From the NCBI GenBank assembly GCA_963734665.1, contig CAVTIR010000010.1, positions 310,001 through 374,000 on the forward strand: 64,000 bases of DNA, written 5' to 3'. The notes under the pieces are model-generated. The model did no database searches, had not been told where the DNA came from, and saw only the letters and a program-made list of their open reading frames with translations. A program made the translations under genes and the position numbers. Below, in pieces: positions 9,188 to 17,335 of this stretch. The DNA is from Trebonia sp963734665 (GTDB lineage: Bacteria; Actinomycetota; Actinomycetes; Streptosporangiales; Streptosporangiaceae). How positions within the stretch are numbered: the stretch's first letter is position 1; every line of letters begins with the position of its first letter.

Positions 9188-9844
9188 TTAGTGGAATCCG
9201 GCCTTGGCGAGCAGCGCTGTGAAGGTGGCGCGGAGAAGTTCCTCGGCCTGTCCCAGGTCGAGCCTGAGCTCGGTGCGCAGCGACTCCCAGAACGACCAGA
9301 TGCTGACCGCGTGCAGGCCGTCGAGCAGCTGCTGGCGCCTCGTCGCGGCGAGTTCCGTCAGCTCTGGCGCGAAAACCGCCTCCAGGTCCGCCTTGGCCAT
9401 CGCCAGCGTCTGCACTTTATTGCGCTTGAGTTCCTCGGAGAACGGCTCGTAGATGCGAGCCGCCCGCCAGCTAGGAGTCATTTGCTCCAGGATCCGTGCC
9501 CGCTGGCCGGTGAACAACCTGACCCGTGCGGCCAGCGGTTGGTCCGGGTCGATTTGCTTCATCAGCGATCGCAGGATCTCGTCGTCGCGACGATTCGCCT
9601 CGACCAGCAGCGCCTCCATGTCGGCGAACTGCTGCCAGACCGTGCGCAGCGACACCCCGGCCCGCTCGGCAACGCGCGGGGCGGTCGGGCGGAGGTCACC
9701 CTCGGCATGCAGTGCGCGCATCGCATCGACGATCGCCCGGCGGGAGCGGTGCGATCGGGCGGCGCGGCCATCCGCTGGTTCGCTGTCGCTGACCGGCTGG
9801 CCATGGCTTCCCGGCTGTTCGGCGGCATGCTGCACAGTCGACAT
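9188..9844 (-). CDS. TetR-family transcriptional regulator
   Basis: 218 aa from ATG 9844, chosen because the longer frame upstream reads as low-quality sequence and GAGG lies upstream of this ATG. The HTH is at ~residues 45-65 (APRVAERAGVSLRTVWQQFADM). The C-terminal ligand-binding half is alpha-helical. It sits directly upstream of, and in the same orientation as, the MFS operon (149-bp gap), so it probably controls that transporter. The ligand is unknown. Confidence 0.8.
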   Translation of the reverse strand: MSTVQHAAEQPGSHGQPVSDSEPADGRAARSHRSRRAIVDAMRALHAEGDLRPTAPRVAERAGVSLRTVWQQFADMEALLVEANRRDDEILRSLMKQIDPDQPLAARVRLFTGQRARILEQMTPSWRAARIYEPFSEELKRNKVQTLAMAKADLEAVFAPELTELAATRRQQLLDGLHAVSIWSFWESLRTELRLDLGQAEELLRATFTALLAKAGFH

Positions 9845-9861
9845 GACATCCACCCAGTTCC

Positions 9862-12129
9862 TCAAGGCGGGAAAGCACCTGCCATCACGGGTGCCGTCCC
9901 GTCCGGTCGGTGCCGGAGAAGTCGCATCTGAGCCTGACCCCGGCGAGCTTTCGCGTCCGTGGTCATCGTAAGCCACAACCCCTGGCACTTCCGCCAGCGT
10001 CTCTCGGCCAGGGCAAGGCCTGCTGGCAGCAGGCCGACCGCCGGGACGTGCGGGAGTGGATGGCGTGGCTGCTGGGCCGCTACAGCGACGCCTATGCCAG
10101 CAACCAGTGCGGGCGGTGTCCGCTCAGGTGCTTCCGGGTTACGGCGTCGGCGTCGCAGAACAGCGTCGGCGGCGGCAGCGTCACGATGGGGATCGTAGGC
10201 GTGGGCGTCGCAGGCAGCGTCGGCGGCGGCAGCGTCACGATGGGGATCGTAGGCGTAGGCGTGGGGCTCGCCGTCGTTGGTGTCGGGGCCGGGGACGAGG
10301 TGGTCGGCGCCGGGGCGGGGCTGCTGGTCGTGGGCGCCGGCGACGGCGACGTCGTGGCGGACGTCGGCGCCGCGGTCGAGGCATTCGGGCCCGCCGAACG
10401 GTGTCGCGGAACCCTGGGTAGCGGCCGCCGCACCTGCCGCGGCCGCGGGCCCGCAGGATACCTTGTACGCCGCCGGCTTGGACGCCGTGACGGCCGGGCT
10501 GGTCACCACGAGCACCACGTTCCCGGTCGCGGGCACCCACGCCTGAAACGTCAGCGCGTCCGCGGCTTGCGTGCCGCCAGAAGCGAAGGTCGCCGTGTCC
10601 GGTTTGGTATGCTCCCCGTCGGACATCGCCCAGTAATAGCTGACCGTTCCCGCGTTCTTGCTCGTGATCGTGCCGGTGGCGGTCAGGGTCGGGTGCGGGG
10701 CTGAGCATGAGGAGAAGGTCTGCGCCGCCGGCTTCACCGTCGCCGACACGGCTATGTCGCTGTTTGCGGTGCTGCACAGCAGCTGGTAGGTGGCCTGGTC
10801 CGAGGTCGTGGTGCCGGGGTGGAGCAACAGCCTGAGCTGTGCCCACCCGTCGCCCGCTGTGCTGGTCGTGACGGTTCCGCCGCTCACCTGCTGCTGCCCG
10901 GCCGCGGTGAAGTTCAGCGTGTGCACCGGGCCCTGCTTCCCCGATGAGTACAGCCACTGGTAGGAGAGCGGCCCCGGCTGGGAGTCCGTGATCGAGCCGG
11001 TGAAGGTGAACGTGGCCGGTGTGGCGCACTTGGAGGTCACCACCGGCGGCGTCACGGTGATCTGAGCGTCGGCCGCCGTAGCGGACACGCTGTTCAGCTG
11101 GACCTGGTCGCCGGACGTCTTCGACAGCACGACCGCGCCCGCCGCGACGAGCGCGACCACCGCGACGGCCGCGACCGGCACGAAGATCAGCATCTTGCGC
11201 CGGGCAAGCCGGGTGACCCGCGCGGAGCCGCCGCCTGCCCCGCCCTCAAGCAGCGGCAGCAGTTCGGCCTCGCGCCCGGCGAGCTCACGCCGGCCCTCGT
11301 CCTCCCAGTCCGGCCCGTATGCGGCGGCCGCGCGCGCTTCAAGCTCGCTGACGAACGACATCGCGTTCCCTGGCCGGGCTTCCGGGTCCTTGGCCAGCCC
11401 CCAGGCGACGAGGTCCTGGAGCGGCGGGTCGAACTCGTCAGCCGGCACCGGCGTGGATTCGTGGTGGTCGCGCAGCCGGCCCGCCCGCCCGGAAAACGGG
11501 GGCTTGCCGGCCAGGCTCTCGGACAGGACAGCGGTCGCGGCGTAGATGTCGGTCGCCGGGACGTTCGGCGCCCCGCGCCACAGTTCCGGCGCCATGTACT
11601 CCGGCGTGCCCGGGGCGCGCATCTGCTTGTCCGTCTTCACCGCCACCCCGAAGTCGGTCAGCGTGCACCAGCCCCTGGCGTCGATCAGCACGTTCTCCGG
11701 CTTGACGTCGCGGTGGGCGAGGCCATGCGAGTGCGCGCCAGCCAGCGCGAGCAGCAGGTCCTTCAGAACCACGAGCGCGGCCGCGGCGCCGAGCGGTCCG
11801 CGGCGCGCGAGCATCTCATGCAGCGGGACCCCCTCAACCAGCTCCATCACGATGGCCGCGCCCTCACCAGGCTGCTCCACGTAATCGAACACCCGCACCA
11901 TGTGCGGGGCGTTAAGGGACATCAGCCGTTCGGCTTCGGAACGGAGTTCTCCGAGGAACCCGGTGTCGCGAACCAGGTTCTCGCGGAGGTACTTGATCGC
12001 CACGCGCTGGCCGGTTGCGTCGTTGACCGCGGCCACGACCCGGCCGGATACCCCGTGCCCGAGCAGCCGTTCCTCGGTGTAGCCAGGCACCGACCATTCG
12101 GCGTAGCTGGGTACTGTCCACGCAGTCAT
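9862..12129 (-). CDS. Receptor-type Ser/Thr protein kinase with extracellular Ig-like domains; probable C-terminal frameshift
   Basis: ATG 12129 with AAGGAGGT 8 nt upstream. The cytoplasmic kinase domain (~residues 15-275) has G-loop LGHGVSGRVVAAV, VAIKYLRE (ATP Lys), HRDVKPENVLI (catalytic loop), DFGVAV and GTPEYMAPE. One membrane helix lies at ~310-335 (FVPVAAVAVVALVAAGAVVL). The extracellular part has two ~100-aa beta-rich Cys-containing domains. After ~residue 580 the frame turns Arg/His/Asp-rich and noncoding-like. The alternative frame from ~10391 to 10092 instead encodes a Pro/Thr-rich wall-spanning tail (ATTSPSPAPTTSSPAP). A single-base shift near 10385-10393 is therefore likely, and the real protein probably ends at 10092. 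The signal sensed is unknown. Confidence 0.8.
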   Translation of the reverse strand: MTAWTVPSYAEWSVPGYTEERLLGHGVSGRVVAAVNDATGQRVAIKYLRENLVRDTGFLGELRSEAERLMSLNAPHMVRVFDYVEQPGEGAAIVMELVEGVPLHEMLARRGPLGAAAALVVLKDLLLALAGAHSHGLAHRDVKPENVLIDARGWCTLTDFGVAVKTDKQMRAPGTPEYMAPELWRGAPNVPATDIYAATAVLSESLAGKPPFSGRAGRLRDHHESTPVPADEFDPPLQDLVAWGLAKDPEARPGNAMSFVSELEARAAAAYGPDWEDEGRRELAGREAELLPLLEGGAGGGSARVTRLARRKMLIFVPVAAVAVVALVAAGAVVLSKTSGDQVQLNSVSATAADAQITVTPPVVTSKCATPATFTFTGSITDSQPGPLSYQWLYSSGKQGPVHTLNFTAAGQQQVSGGTVTTSTAGDGWAQLRLLLHPGTTTSDQATYQLLCSTANSDIAVSATVKPAAQTFSSCSAPHPTLTATGTITSKNAGTVSYYWAMSDGEHTKPDTATFASGGTQAADALTFQAWVPATGNVVLVVTSPAVTASKPAAYKVSCGPAAAAGAAAATQGSATPFGGPECLDRGADVRHDVAVAGAHDQQPRPGADHLVPGPDTNDGEPHAYAYDPHRDAAAADAACDAHAYDPHRDAAAADAVLRRRRRNPEAPERTPPALVAGIGVAVAAQQPRHPLPHVPAVGLLPAGLALAERRWRKCQGLWLTMTTDAKARRGQAQMRLLRHRPDGTAPVMAGAFPP
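10162..10262 (-). repeat. 54-bp direct repeat encoding a Pro/Thr-rich tail
   Basis: Two copies start at 10162 and 10216 (period 54 bp, nearly identical over ~45 bp). In the shifted kinase tail frame each encodes TPTPTIPIVTLPPPTLPA. This supports that frame as the coding one and indicates recent tandem duplication of the wall-spanning stalk. Confidence 0.75.
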
Positions 12130-12434
12130 GCGAGACCTCCTTGCCGAGCCGGGTGCCGTATGCGGCGCTGCTGGATGCCGAACCAAGTATCTGGCTCGGT
12201 GACCGGCGACGGGAACGCGGCGAGCGTACGGTCCCCCGGGCGAGGGCGGTCCACGTCAGAGCGGGGGAGTTAATAGTAGGGAATATTGGCAATTGCCGGG
12301 GTGCGATTGCTCATTTATAGGTCTGGTAACGCACCGGCCGCCGGCCGCGGCGGAATCCGCGACCTCGCGCGCCAGGGCGACGATCACCGTCAGCCGCCCT
12401 GGCATGTCGTGATCAGGCGAGGAAGGGGGCATCC
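12130..12434. other. Noncoding gap upstream of the Ser/Thr kinase gene
   Basis: About 300 bp with no convincing gene. It contains an AT-richer stretch around 12270-12330 (TTAATAGTAGGGAATATTGG) that could hold the kinase promoter. No clear operator or terminator was seen. Confidence 0.4.
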
Positions 12435-12632
12435 GTGCGTTACCTGATCGTCGCCGAGGCCGACCGTGACCTGAAGCAGCTCCGCAGCCGGCTGGCGCTG
12501 ACCGAGCGGCTGGCCGTGCTGCTGGCGGACACACCGGAGGCGCACCGCACCCCGCCGTTCCCTCCTCGCGGTCCGGGTCAGGCCGTCTACTGCTCGGCTA
12601 TTGCGTTGCCGCTGTCCGAGATGATCGCCTAG
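12435..12632 (+). CDS. Possible small protein, unknown
   Basis: 65 aa from GTG 12435 preceded by GAGGAAGGGGG. The sequence MRYLIVAEADRDLKQLRSRL looks like a plausible helical N-terminus but matches nothing I recognise. Its 3' end overlaps the convergent metallophosphoesterase by ~35 bp. It may be a fragment or a chance frame; the ribosome-binding site is the main argument for it. Confidence 0.25.
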   Translation: MRYLIVAEADRDLKQLRSRLALTERLAVLLADTPEAHRTPPFPPRGPGQAVYCSAIALPLSEMIA

Positions 12633-14076
12633 CGTCGCGCATGGCGACGGTCGCGGCCTGCAGGCGGTGGCGCTGGGCCACGACCGCTGCCGTGGATTCC
12701 GCCAGCGACGTCCACGAGGCCGCCGCCGGGTTGATCCGCGAGGCGAGCTCGGTATGCCAGGCCGACGGCTGTACTCCCTCCGGCGGGTCGAGCAGCTGGA
12801 CGGGGACGGGCTGTGATCCGGGGCTCTGCCGGTAGAACTGCAGCGAGGCGGTATCGAGGTCGTCGTTGACGAGCACCGCGACCCCCGCCTGGACAGGCCA
12901 GGGGGTCGCAGTGTCCACCACCCAGCCGCCGGTGTTGACGACGTCCACCGGTCCGGAGAAGCCGGCCAGGGACAGCCGGTCGACGAACGGCTTGTGCGTG
13001 TGGCCGTACACGAAGGTGAGCTCGTCCGGGACCCGCCCCCACTCCTGCAGCAGCTGGTTGCGGACCGGGCCCTGCAAGTAGTCCGTCAGCCCCGCTCGCC
13101 CCGCGTCGGTCAGCGCGGCCGTGGGGGTTGCCCGCTCGCTCCTGGCGATCTTGTTGGCCTCGCGCTTGAAGATCTCGTTGAGCGCCGCTTCTTCTGGACG
13201 GTGCAGGAGACCGGGGCCTTTCTTGGCGAGCATTCCCGCGACCAGGTTCCCGCAGAGCATGTCGATGTCGGTCGGGCTGGTCAGGTCCGCGTAGATCAGG
13301 CCCATGTCCGAGCCCACCTGGCCGGACCGGCCGAGTGTGGACCAGAAGAAGTCGATCCAGGCGAAGTTCTCTTCCTCGAGGGCCGCGATGTCCGTGGGCG
13401 GTTCCCGCCGCTGGTCCGGGTAGAGCGTGTCCCGCAGCCGCGACATCATTGAGTAGATGGACTCGGTGAAGTGCCCGTGGCTCACGATGAGGCTGCGGCG
13501 CCCGCTGGCGGATTGCAGGGCCAGGTTCGGGTAGGACACCTGTACCTTGGCCGCCGAGCCGCCCGGCTGGCTCCGCGTGAGGGCGGTCAGCAGCGCCGAG
13601 CTGGCCTCGGGCCGTTCGTCGGAAGACTGGAGCTTCGTGGTGTGCCAGGGGGCCGCCAGTTCCGCCGTGCCAGACTGGCCGGACACGTAGTCCACGTACT
13701 GGCTCTCCCGCGCGACCTCCCACTGGTGATGGTCGTGGTTGCCTGGCACGTAGTGGATGACCGGGTCGAACGCAGGCGAGCCGTCGCTGAACGCCAGGTT
13801 CGCGAAGAGGCGGTAGACCGTGGAGCACACCTCGTCGACCGACAGGGCCAGGTCAAGGACATCTCCGGCAAGGATAAGGGTCGGCGGCCGGTCCTGCCCG
13901 CGGGTGAGCTCGCGGAGCCCGTCGACGAGCCCGGACAGTGCCGGGCTCGATCGCTCCGGATCGACGGAGAAGCCGGTCGCTGTCGCTGTCGCGGGCCGCT
14001 CGTTAAGCGTGGTCAGCACGCTGTTCTCGGCCCCGAAGTGCAGATCCGACACGATCACATACCGAATGTCGGCCAC
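12598..14076 (-). CDS. Calcineurin-like metallophosphoesterase
   Basis: 492 aa from GTG 14076 (GGAGGGGAAAGG upstream); the longer frame upstream has no family similarity. It hydrolyses a phosphoester with a two-metal centre. The motifs are in order: DLHFG (start of domain), GDVLDLAL, GNHDHHQW, SHGHF and GHTHKPF. It is longer than the usual ~270-aa single-domain enzymes, with helical inserts between GNHD and SHGH. There is no signal peptide, so it is cytosolic. The substrate is unknown and the neighbours do not suggest one. Confidence 0.82.
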   Translation of the reverse strand: MADIRYVIVSDLHFGAENSVLTTLNERPATATATGFSVDPERSSPALSGLVDGLRELTRGQDRPPTLILAGDVLDLALSVDEVCSTVYRLFANLAFSDGSPAFDPVIHYVPGNHDHHQWEVARESQYVDYVSGQSGTAELAAPWHTTKLQSSDERPEASSALLTALTRSQPGGSAAKVQVSYPNLALQSASGRRSLIVSHGHFTESIYSMMSRLRDTLYPDQRREPPTDIAALEEENFAWIDFFWSTLGRSGQVGSDMGLIYADLTSPTDIDMLCGNLVAGMLAKKGPGLLHRPEEAALNEIFKREANKIARSERATPTAALTDAGRAGLTDYLQGPVRNQLLQEWGRVPDELTFVYGHTHKPFVDRLSLAGFSGPVDVVNTGGWVVDTATPWPVQAGVAVLVNDDLDTASLQFYRQSPGSQPVPVQLLDPPEGVQPSAWHTELASRINPAAASWTSLAESTAAVVAQRHRLQAATVAMRDARRSSRTAATQ

Positions 14077-14276
14077 GACGCGGTTCCTTTCCCCTCCGTT
14101 GTTGCCGGTTCCTTTCCATGTCTGCCCGATGCCAGCCCGAGGCATCCACGACTCTTTCACGAACGTCTACCCACCGCACGGGGTAGTCCGGATGTCTGGA
14201 TTGGCGCGGCACGCCGAGCTGGCGCTCCAGGTCGGCCATCGCACACGACAGCGGCGGCTGCGCTGCGGACGGCAGC

Positions 14277-14405
14277 ATGAGGGAAGGCTTGAATCCCGAG
14301 GACGTGCTGCTGATGATGAGCTTCATGACACGGGTCGAGCCCACTTCCGCCGCCGCCGCGCGAGCGGACCGCGCGATGGAACTGGCCATCTACGGCCTGC
14401 GCTAG
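14277..14405 (+). pseudogene. C-terminal fragment of a TetR-type regulator
   Basis: A 42-codon piece (LNPEDVLLMMSFMTRVEP... RAMELAIYGLR) reads like the final helices of TetR regulators of the ...TPEDLLLLLRGLTR...RALDLLLDGLR type. No HTH or ligand domain precedes it, so it is a relic left between the phosphoesterase and MarR genes. Confidence 0.35.
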
Positions 14406-14470
14406 CGCTGAGAGCGCAGCGCCGCGGCCGCCTTCCGGCTGGCCGTGGAGCGTACTCGCGCCTGGGTGCC

Positions 14471-14983
14471 CTATGCTTCCGTTCCGGCCGGGGTCCGGGG
14501 TGAGCGGCGTTTGCGGGGGGCGGCGGAGCGGGGCGGCTCGGCGCGCATGTGGTCGCGCAGCCGGGTCATGATGTCGGCGAGGGCGTGCAGGTCCTTCTCG
14601 GTCAGGGGGTCGAACAGCAGCCGGCGCGCGACCTCGATGTGGCCGGGCAGGACCCGGGCGACGCGCGCCAGGCCGGAGTCGGTGATGGTGACCAGGGTGG
14701 AGCGCTGGTCGTCGGGGCTGGGGCCGCGGGTGATGAGTCCGGCTCTTTCTAGCAGCCCGGCCTGGTGGGTCAGGCCGCTGCGGCTGTAGACGACGCCGTC
14801 GGCCAACTCGGTCATGGTCAGCTGTCCGTCAGCGTCAGCGAGCCGGGCCAGGAGCTGGAACTGGACGTAGCTGAGGCCGCCCTCGGCCTGCAACTGCTGC
14901 TCAACGGCATGGTGGAGCAGGCTGGCGGCCTCCATGAAGGTGAAATAGGTCGCCAGTTCCCCAGGTTCCAGGGCATCGGCCAT
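14471..14983 (-). CDS. MarR-family transcriptional regulator
   Basis: 170 aa, ATG 14983. The winged-helix MarR fold is recognisable: MTELADGVVYSRSGLTHQAGLLERAGLI as recognition helix region and RSTLVTITDSG as the wing. It is transcribed divergently from the two F420-type reductases. Palindromes lie just upstream of both genes (15004-15013 and 15093-15121), so it most likely represses itself and the reductase pair, probably released by a redox-active or phenolic ligand. Confidence 0.85.
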   Translation of the reverse strand: MADALEPGELATYFTFMEAASLLHHAVEQQLQAEGGLSYVQFQLLARLADADGQLTMTELADGVVYSRSGLTHQAGLLERAGLITRGPSPDDQRSTLVTITDSGLARVARVLPGHIEVARRLLFDPLTEKDLHALADIMTRLRDHMRAEPPRSAAPRKRRSPRTPAGTEA

Positions 14984-15003
14984 CCCGTCATTCTAGTGCT
15001 TCG

Positions 15004-15013
15004 ACTTCGAAGT
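15004..15013. promoter_or_regulatory. Palindrome ACTTCGAAGT upstream of the marR gene
   Basis: A perfect 10-bp palindrome 21 bp upstream of the marR start codon. It lies where an autoregulatory operator is expected. It differs from the 15093 site, so whether one protein binds both is uncertain. Confidence 0.4.
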
Positions 15014-15092
15014 ATGGAGTGATGCTTGCCGCATTGTCAGCTGGATTGATTTGAGATGACATGCCGCCCGGCTCGTCATGATGACAATACTA

Positions 15093-15121
15093 GGTTCTAT
15101 GGAATATAGTTCCGTAGAACC
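15093..15121. promoter_or_regulatory. 29-bp inverted repeat, probable MarR operator
   Basis: The arms are GGTTCTATGG and CCGTAGAACC separated by 9 bp (AATATAGTT), with one mismatch. It lies 26 bp before the first reductase start and overlaps where a -10 element would be. Length and symmetry fit a dimeric winged-helix repressor. Confidence 0.65.
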
Positions 15122-15147
15122 AACAATCGGGCGGAGGGGAAGCATCC

Positions 15148-15753
15148 ATGAAGATCGCCATCCTGGGCACCGGGAAGGTCGCGCACACACTCGGGGCCGG
15201 CTGGCACAAGGCCGGGCATGAGGTCGTTCTCGGCGGCCGCGACGCGTCAGTCACCGACCCCGACTTCGAGGTCACCGGTCTGCAAGAGGCGCTAGCGGCC
15301 GGCAACGTCGTCGTGAACGCGATCACCGGCGCCGTGGCGCTGGCGGCCATCACCGCGCTGGATACGTCAGCGATGGCCGGCAAGACGCTGCTCGACGCGA
15401 CCAATGCGGTCACCGCAACCGGGGACCTCGTGTACCCGAACTCAAGCCTCGCCGAGCAGCTGCAGGCAGCATTGCCCGCAGTACACGTGGTGAAATCACT
15501 GAACACCGCGGCGATCGAGGTGCAGGCCGATCCGTCCCTCGTGGGACCGGCGACGGTGTTCGTCTCCGGTGACGACGAGGCGGCGAAAATGCAGGTCAAG
15601 GACCTGCTACACGATCTTGGCTGGAAGGACGAGGGGATCATCGACCTCGGCGGCATCCAGACCGCCCGCGGCCCGGAGAACTACATCGTGCTGTTCTTCG
15701 AAACCATCGGCGTGCTCAAAACCCCGTTCTTCAACATTCGCATCACCCGCTGA
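15148..15753 (+). CDS. NADPH-dependent F420 reductase-like oxidoreductase
   Basis: 201 aa, ATG 15148 with a GGAGGGGAAGC ribosome-binding site. The N-terminal Rossmann motif is ILGTGKVAHTLGAGWHKAGH and a following GGRD suits NADPH. The family (Fno-like, Pfam F420_oxidored) moves hydride between NADPH and deazaflavin F420 or acts as a related reductase. Conserved DATN and VKSLNT motifs are present. It is tightly followed (1 nt) by a second member of the same family. Both are likely under the adjacent MarR. The electron partner is not determinable. Confidence 0.8.
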   Translation: MKIAILGTGKVAHTLGAGWHKAGHEVVLGGRDASVTDPDFEVTGLQEALAAGNVVVNAITGAVALAAITALDTSAMAGKTLLDATNAVTATGDLVYPNSSLAEQLQAALPAVHVVKSLNTAAIEVQADPSLVGPATVFVSGDDEAAKMQVKDLLHDLGWKDEGIIDLGGIQTARGPENYIVLFFETIGVLKTPFFNIRITR

Positions 15754-15754
15754 C

Positions 15755-16405
15755 GTGGCCGCCATCGGATTCATCGGCACCGGGCATGTCGGTGCCCAGG
15801 TCTCCCGCGCCGTCGCCACGGTTGGCTACGACGTCGTCCTGAGCAATGCTCGCGGTCCGTCTTCGCTCGGCCCTCTCGTCGCGGAGCTCGGCGAGCGGGC
15901 CAGCGCTGCGACTGTGGACGAAGCCGCGACGGCGGCCAGTCTCGTGGTCGTCGCGATCCCTCTCGGTGCCTTCTCTTCGGTGCCCGTGGCACCGCTAGTA
16001 GGGAAGGCAGTCATCGTCACCAGCAACTACAACCGGGATCGTGAGGGCCCCGTGCCCGACCTGGACAACGGCCGGGCGACGGTGCCGGGGCTGCTTCAGG
16101 CGTACCTGCCGGGTGCGCACGTCGTCCGCGCGTTCAGTCATATCTCCTCAGCCGAGATCACGACCGACGGCAGGCCGGCCGGGACACCGCACCGGCGCGC
16201 CCTGGCGATCGCCGGCGACGATCCGGCGGCCAAGAAGGCAGTGGCCGCGATCTACGACGCGGTCGGCTTCGATACGCTCGACCTGGGCGGCCTCGAAGAG
16301 GCATGGCGCGTCGACCGCGGCCAGCCGGCCTTCATCGCTCAGCTGGACCTGGCGGAGCTCAGAGCCAGTGTCGCCCGCGCCGACCGCTCCCGCAGCGGCC
16401 GCTAA
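15755..16405 (+). CDS. Second NADPH-dependent F420 reductase-like protein
   Basis: 216 aa from GTG 15755, one base after the previous stop. The Rossmann motif is IGFIGTGHVGAQVSRAVATVGY followed by SNARGP, typical of the same family. TSNYNRDREG and VVRAFSHI correspond to the DATN and VKSLNT positions of the first gene. The two proteins are clearly divergent paralogues rather than a recent copy. They may form a heteromer or act on different substrates. Confidence 0.75.
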   Translation: MAAIGFIGTGHVGAQVSRAVATVGYDVVLSNARGPSSLGPLVAELGERASAATVDEAATAASLVVVAIPLGAFSSVPVAPLVGKAVIVTSNYNRDREGPVPDLDNGRATVPGLLQAYLPGAHVVRAFSHISSAEITTDGRPAGTPHRRALAIAGDDPAAKKAVAAIYDAVGFDTLDLGGLEEAWRVDRGQPAFIAQLDLAELRASVARADRSRSGR

Positions 16406-16424
16406 GAGCTGAGGGAACGCTGCC

Positions 16425-16855
16425 ATGACCACACTGATCACTGCCGGTGATCTCGGCATCGACACCAGCACCGACCAAGGCCTTTTCGACTGGCTGCTGG
16501 CCAGCATGCTCTTCGGGCGTCCCGTTCCGCAGCAGGTGGCGGCCAGTGCCTTCCGCAAGTTCAAGGAGGATGGCTGGGATACGCCGGAGGACTTCACCGC
16601 GGACGACCACCACCCGCTCTGGCACGAGCTGTGGGAGGGGTCTATCGCCGGATGAGTTCTGTCATGAGCGAGGAACTGCGTGACGTGATGCGTGCTCTGA
16701 TCGCTGACTACGGAGGCTCCGTCGGGCGTCTGGTACGCACCGCCGGGTCGCGCGCGGAGGTGAGCACGCGGCTAGAGCGGTTCAAGGGGGTTGGGCCCAA
16801 GACCACCGAGATCTTCCTCCGCGAAGTCCCCGACGCGCTGATCGGCAGCGGCTGA
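16425..16855 (+). pseudogene. HhH-GPD-like DNA glycosylase-type protein, frameshifted
   Basis: The first frame (ATG 16425) gives FDWLLASMLFGRPVPQQVAA and ends at 16655. The second frame continues from ~16640 with EELRDVMRALIADYGG and the helix-hairpin-helix ERFKGVGPKTTEIFLREVP. Together they make one ~143-aa protein with the HhH motif GVGPKT in the expected place. The break is at a G-rich run (GGGAGGGG, 16634-16641), so either a real frameshift or a sequencing error is possible. No catalytic Asp after the HhH is visible. Confidence 0.55.
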
Positions 16856-17335
16856 GGCTCCTCGGCTCCGGCATTTCCGCGAAACATAAACCCGCGCCGT
16901 CTTCTATCCAGACAGGGCCTGCAGTTCGGCGAAGACGTCGGCGGTTTCAGCGGCCCCGATCTGCTGGAAGATCCCCAGTGCCTGCCGTAGCCCGGCTTCA
17001 GCGTCGGCGGTGCGGCGCGGTCAGTGCTTCCACTCGGGCCACAACGCCCCCGTGCGCAAGCTTGCCGCTGTTCATCGCGGCGTGGAATGCGGCGAGGTCG
17101 CAGGCCCGGTATTCGGCCGGGATGATCAGCGCGAGCCCCTTGGGTGGCCGTCACCGTCACCTCGTCGAGGCCATCGATCTTTCCGGCCCCGTTACCCGTC
17201 GATGCGGTCATGCTGCCGGCCTTCCTGGCTCGCAACGCCAGTTTGTAATCCTTAGAAGTATATTCCATGGATTGTTATATGATTAGCATAGCCCTGTGGT
17301 CGCGGCCGGGCTTGCCAGGAGGGACGGAGCACAAA
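16856..17335. other. Gap with decayed coding traces and the promoter of the quinone reductase gene
   Basis: No intact gene. On the minus strand 16904-17014 encodes a C-terminal TPR-like fragment (LRQALGIFQQIGAAETADVF, stop at 16904). Further up, GLDEVTVTAT and a frameshifted IPAEYRACDLAAFHAAMNSG are readable, so it looks like remains of one or two genes. The 3' part (17240-17335) is AT-rich and holds an operator-like box. Confidence 0.4.
17259..17280. promoter_or_regulatory. Operator-like box centred on TCCATGGA
   Basis: The sequence TATATTCCATGGATTGTTATAT is centred on the palindrome TCCATGGA, 56 bp before the quinone reductase start. The same core TTCCATGGA occurs at 18927-18936 just upstream of the convergent marR gene, so the two are likely targets of one repressor. 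Confidence 0.5.
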
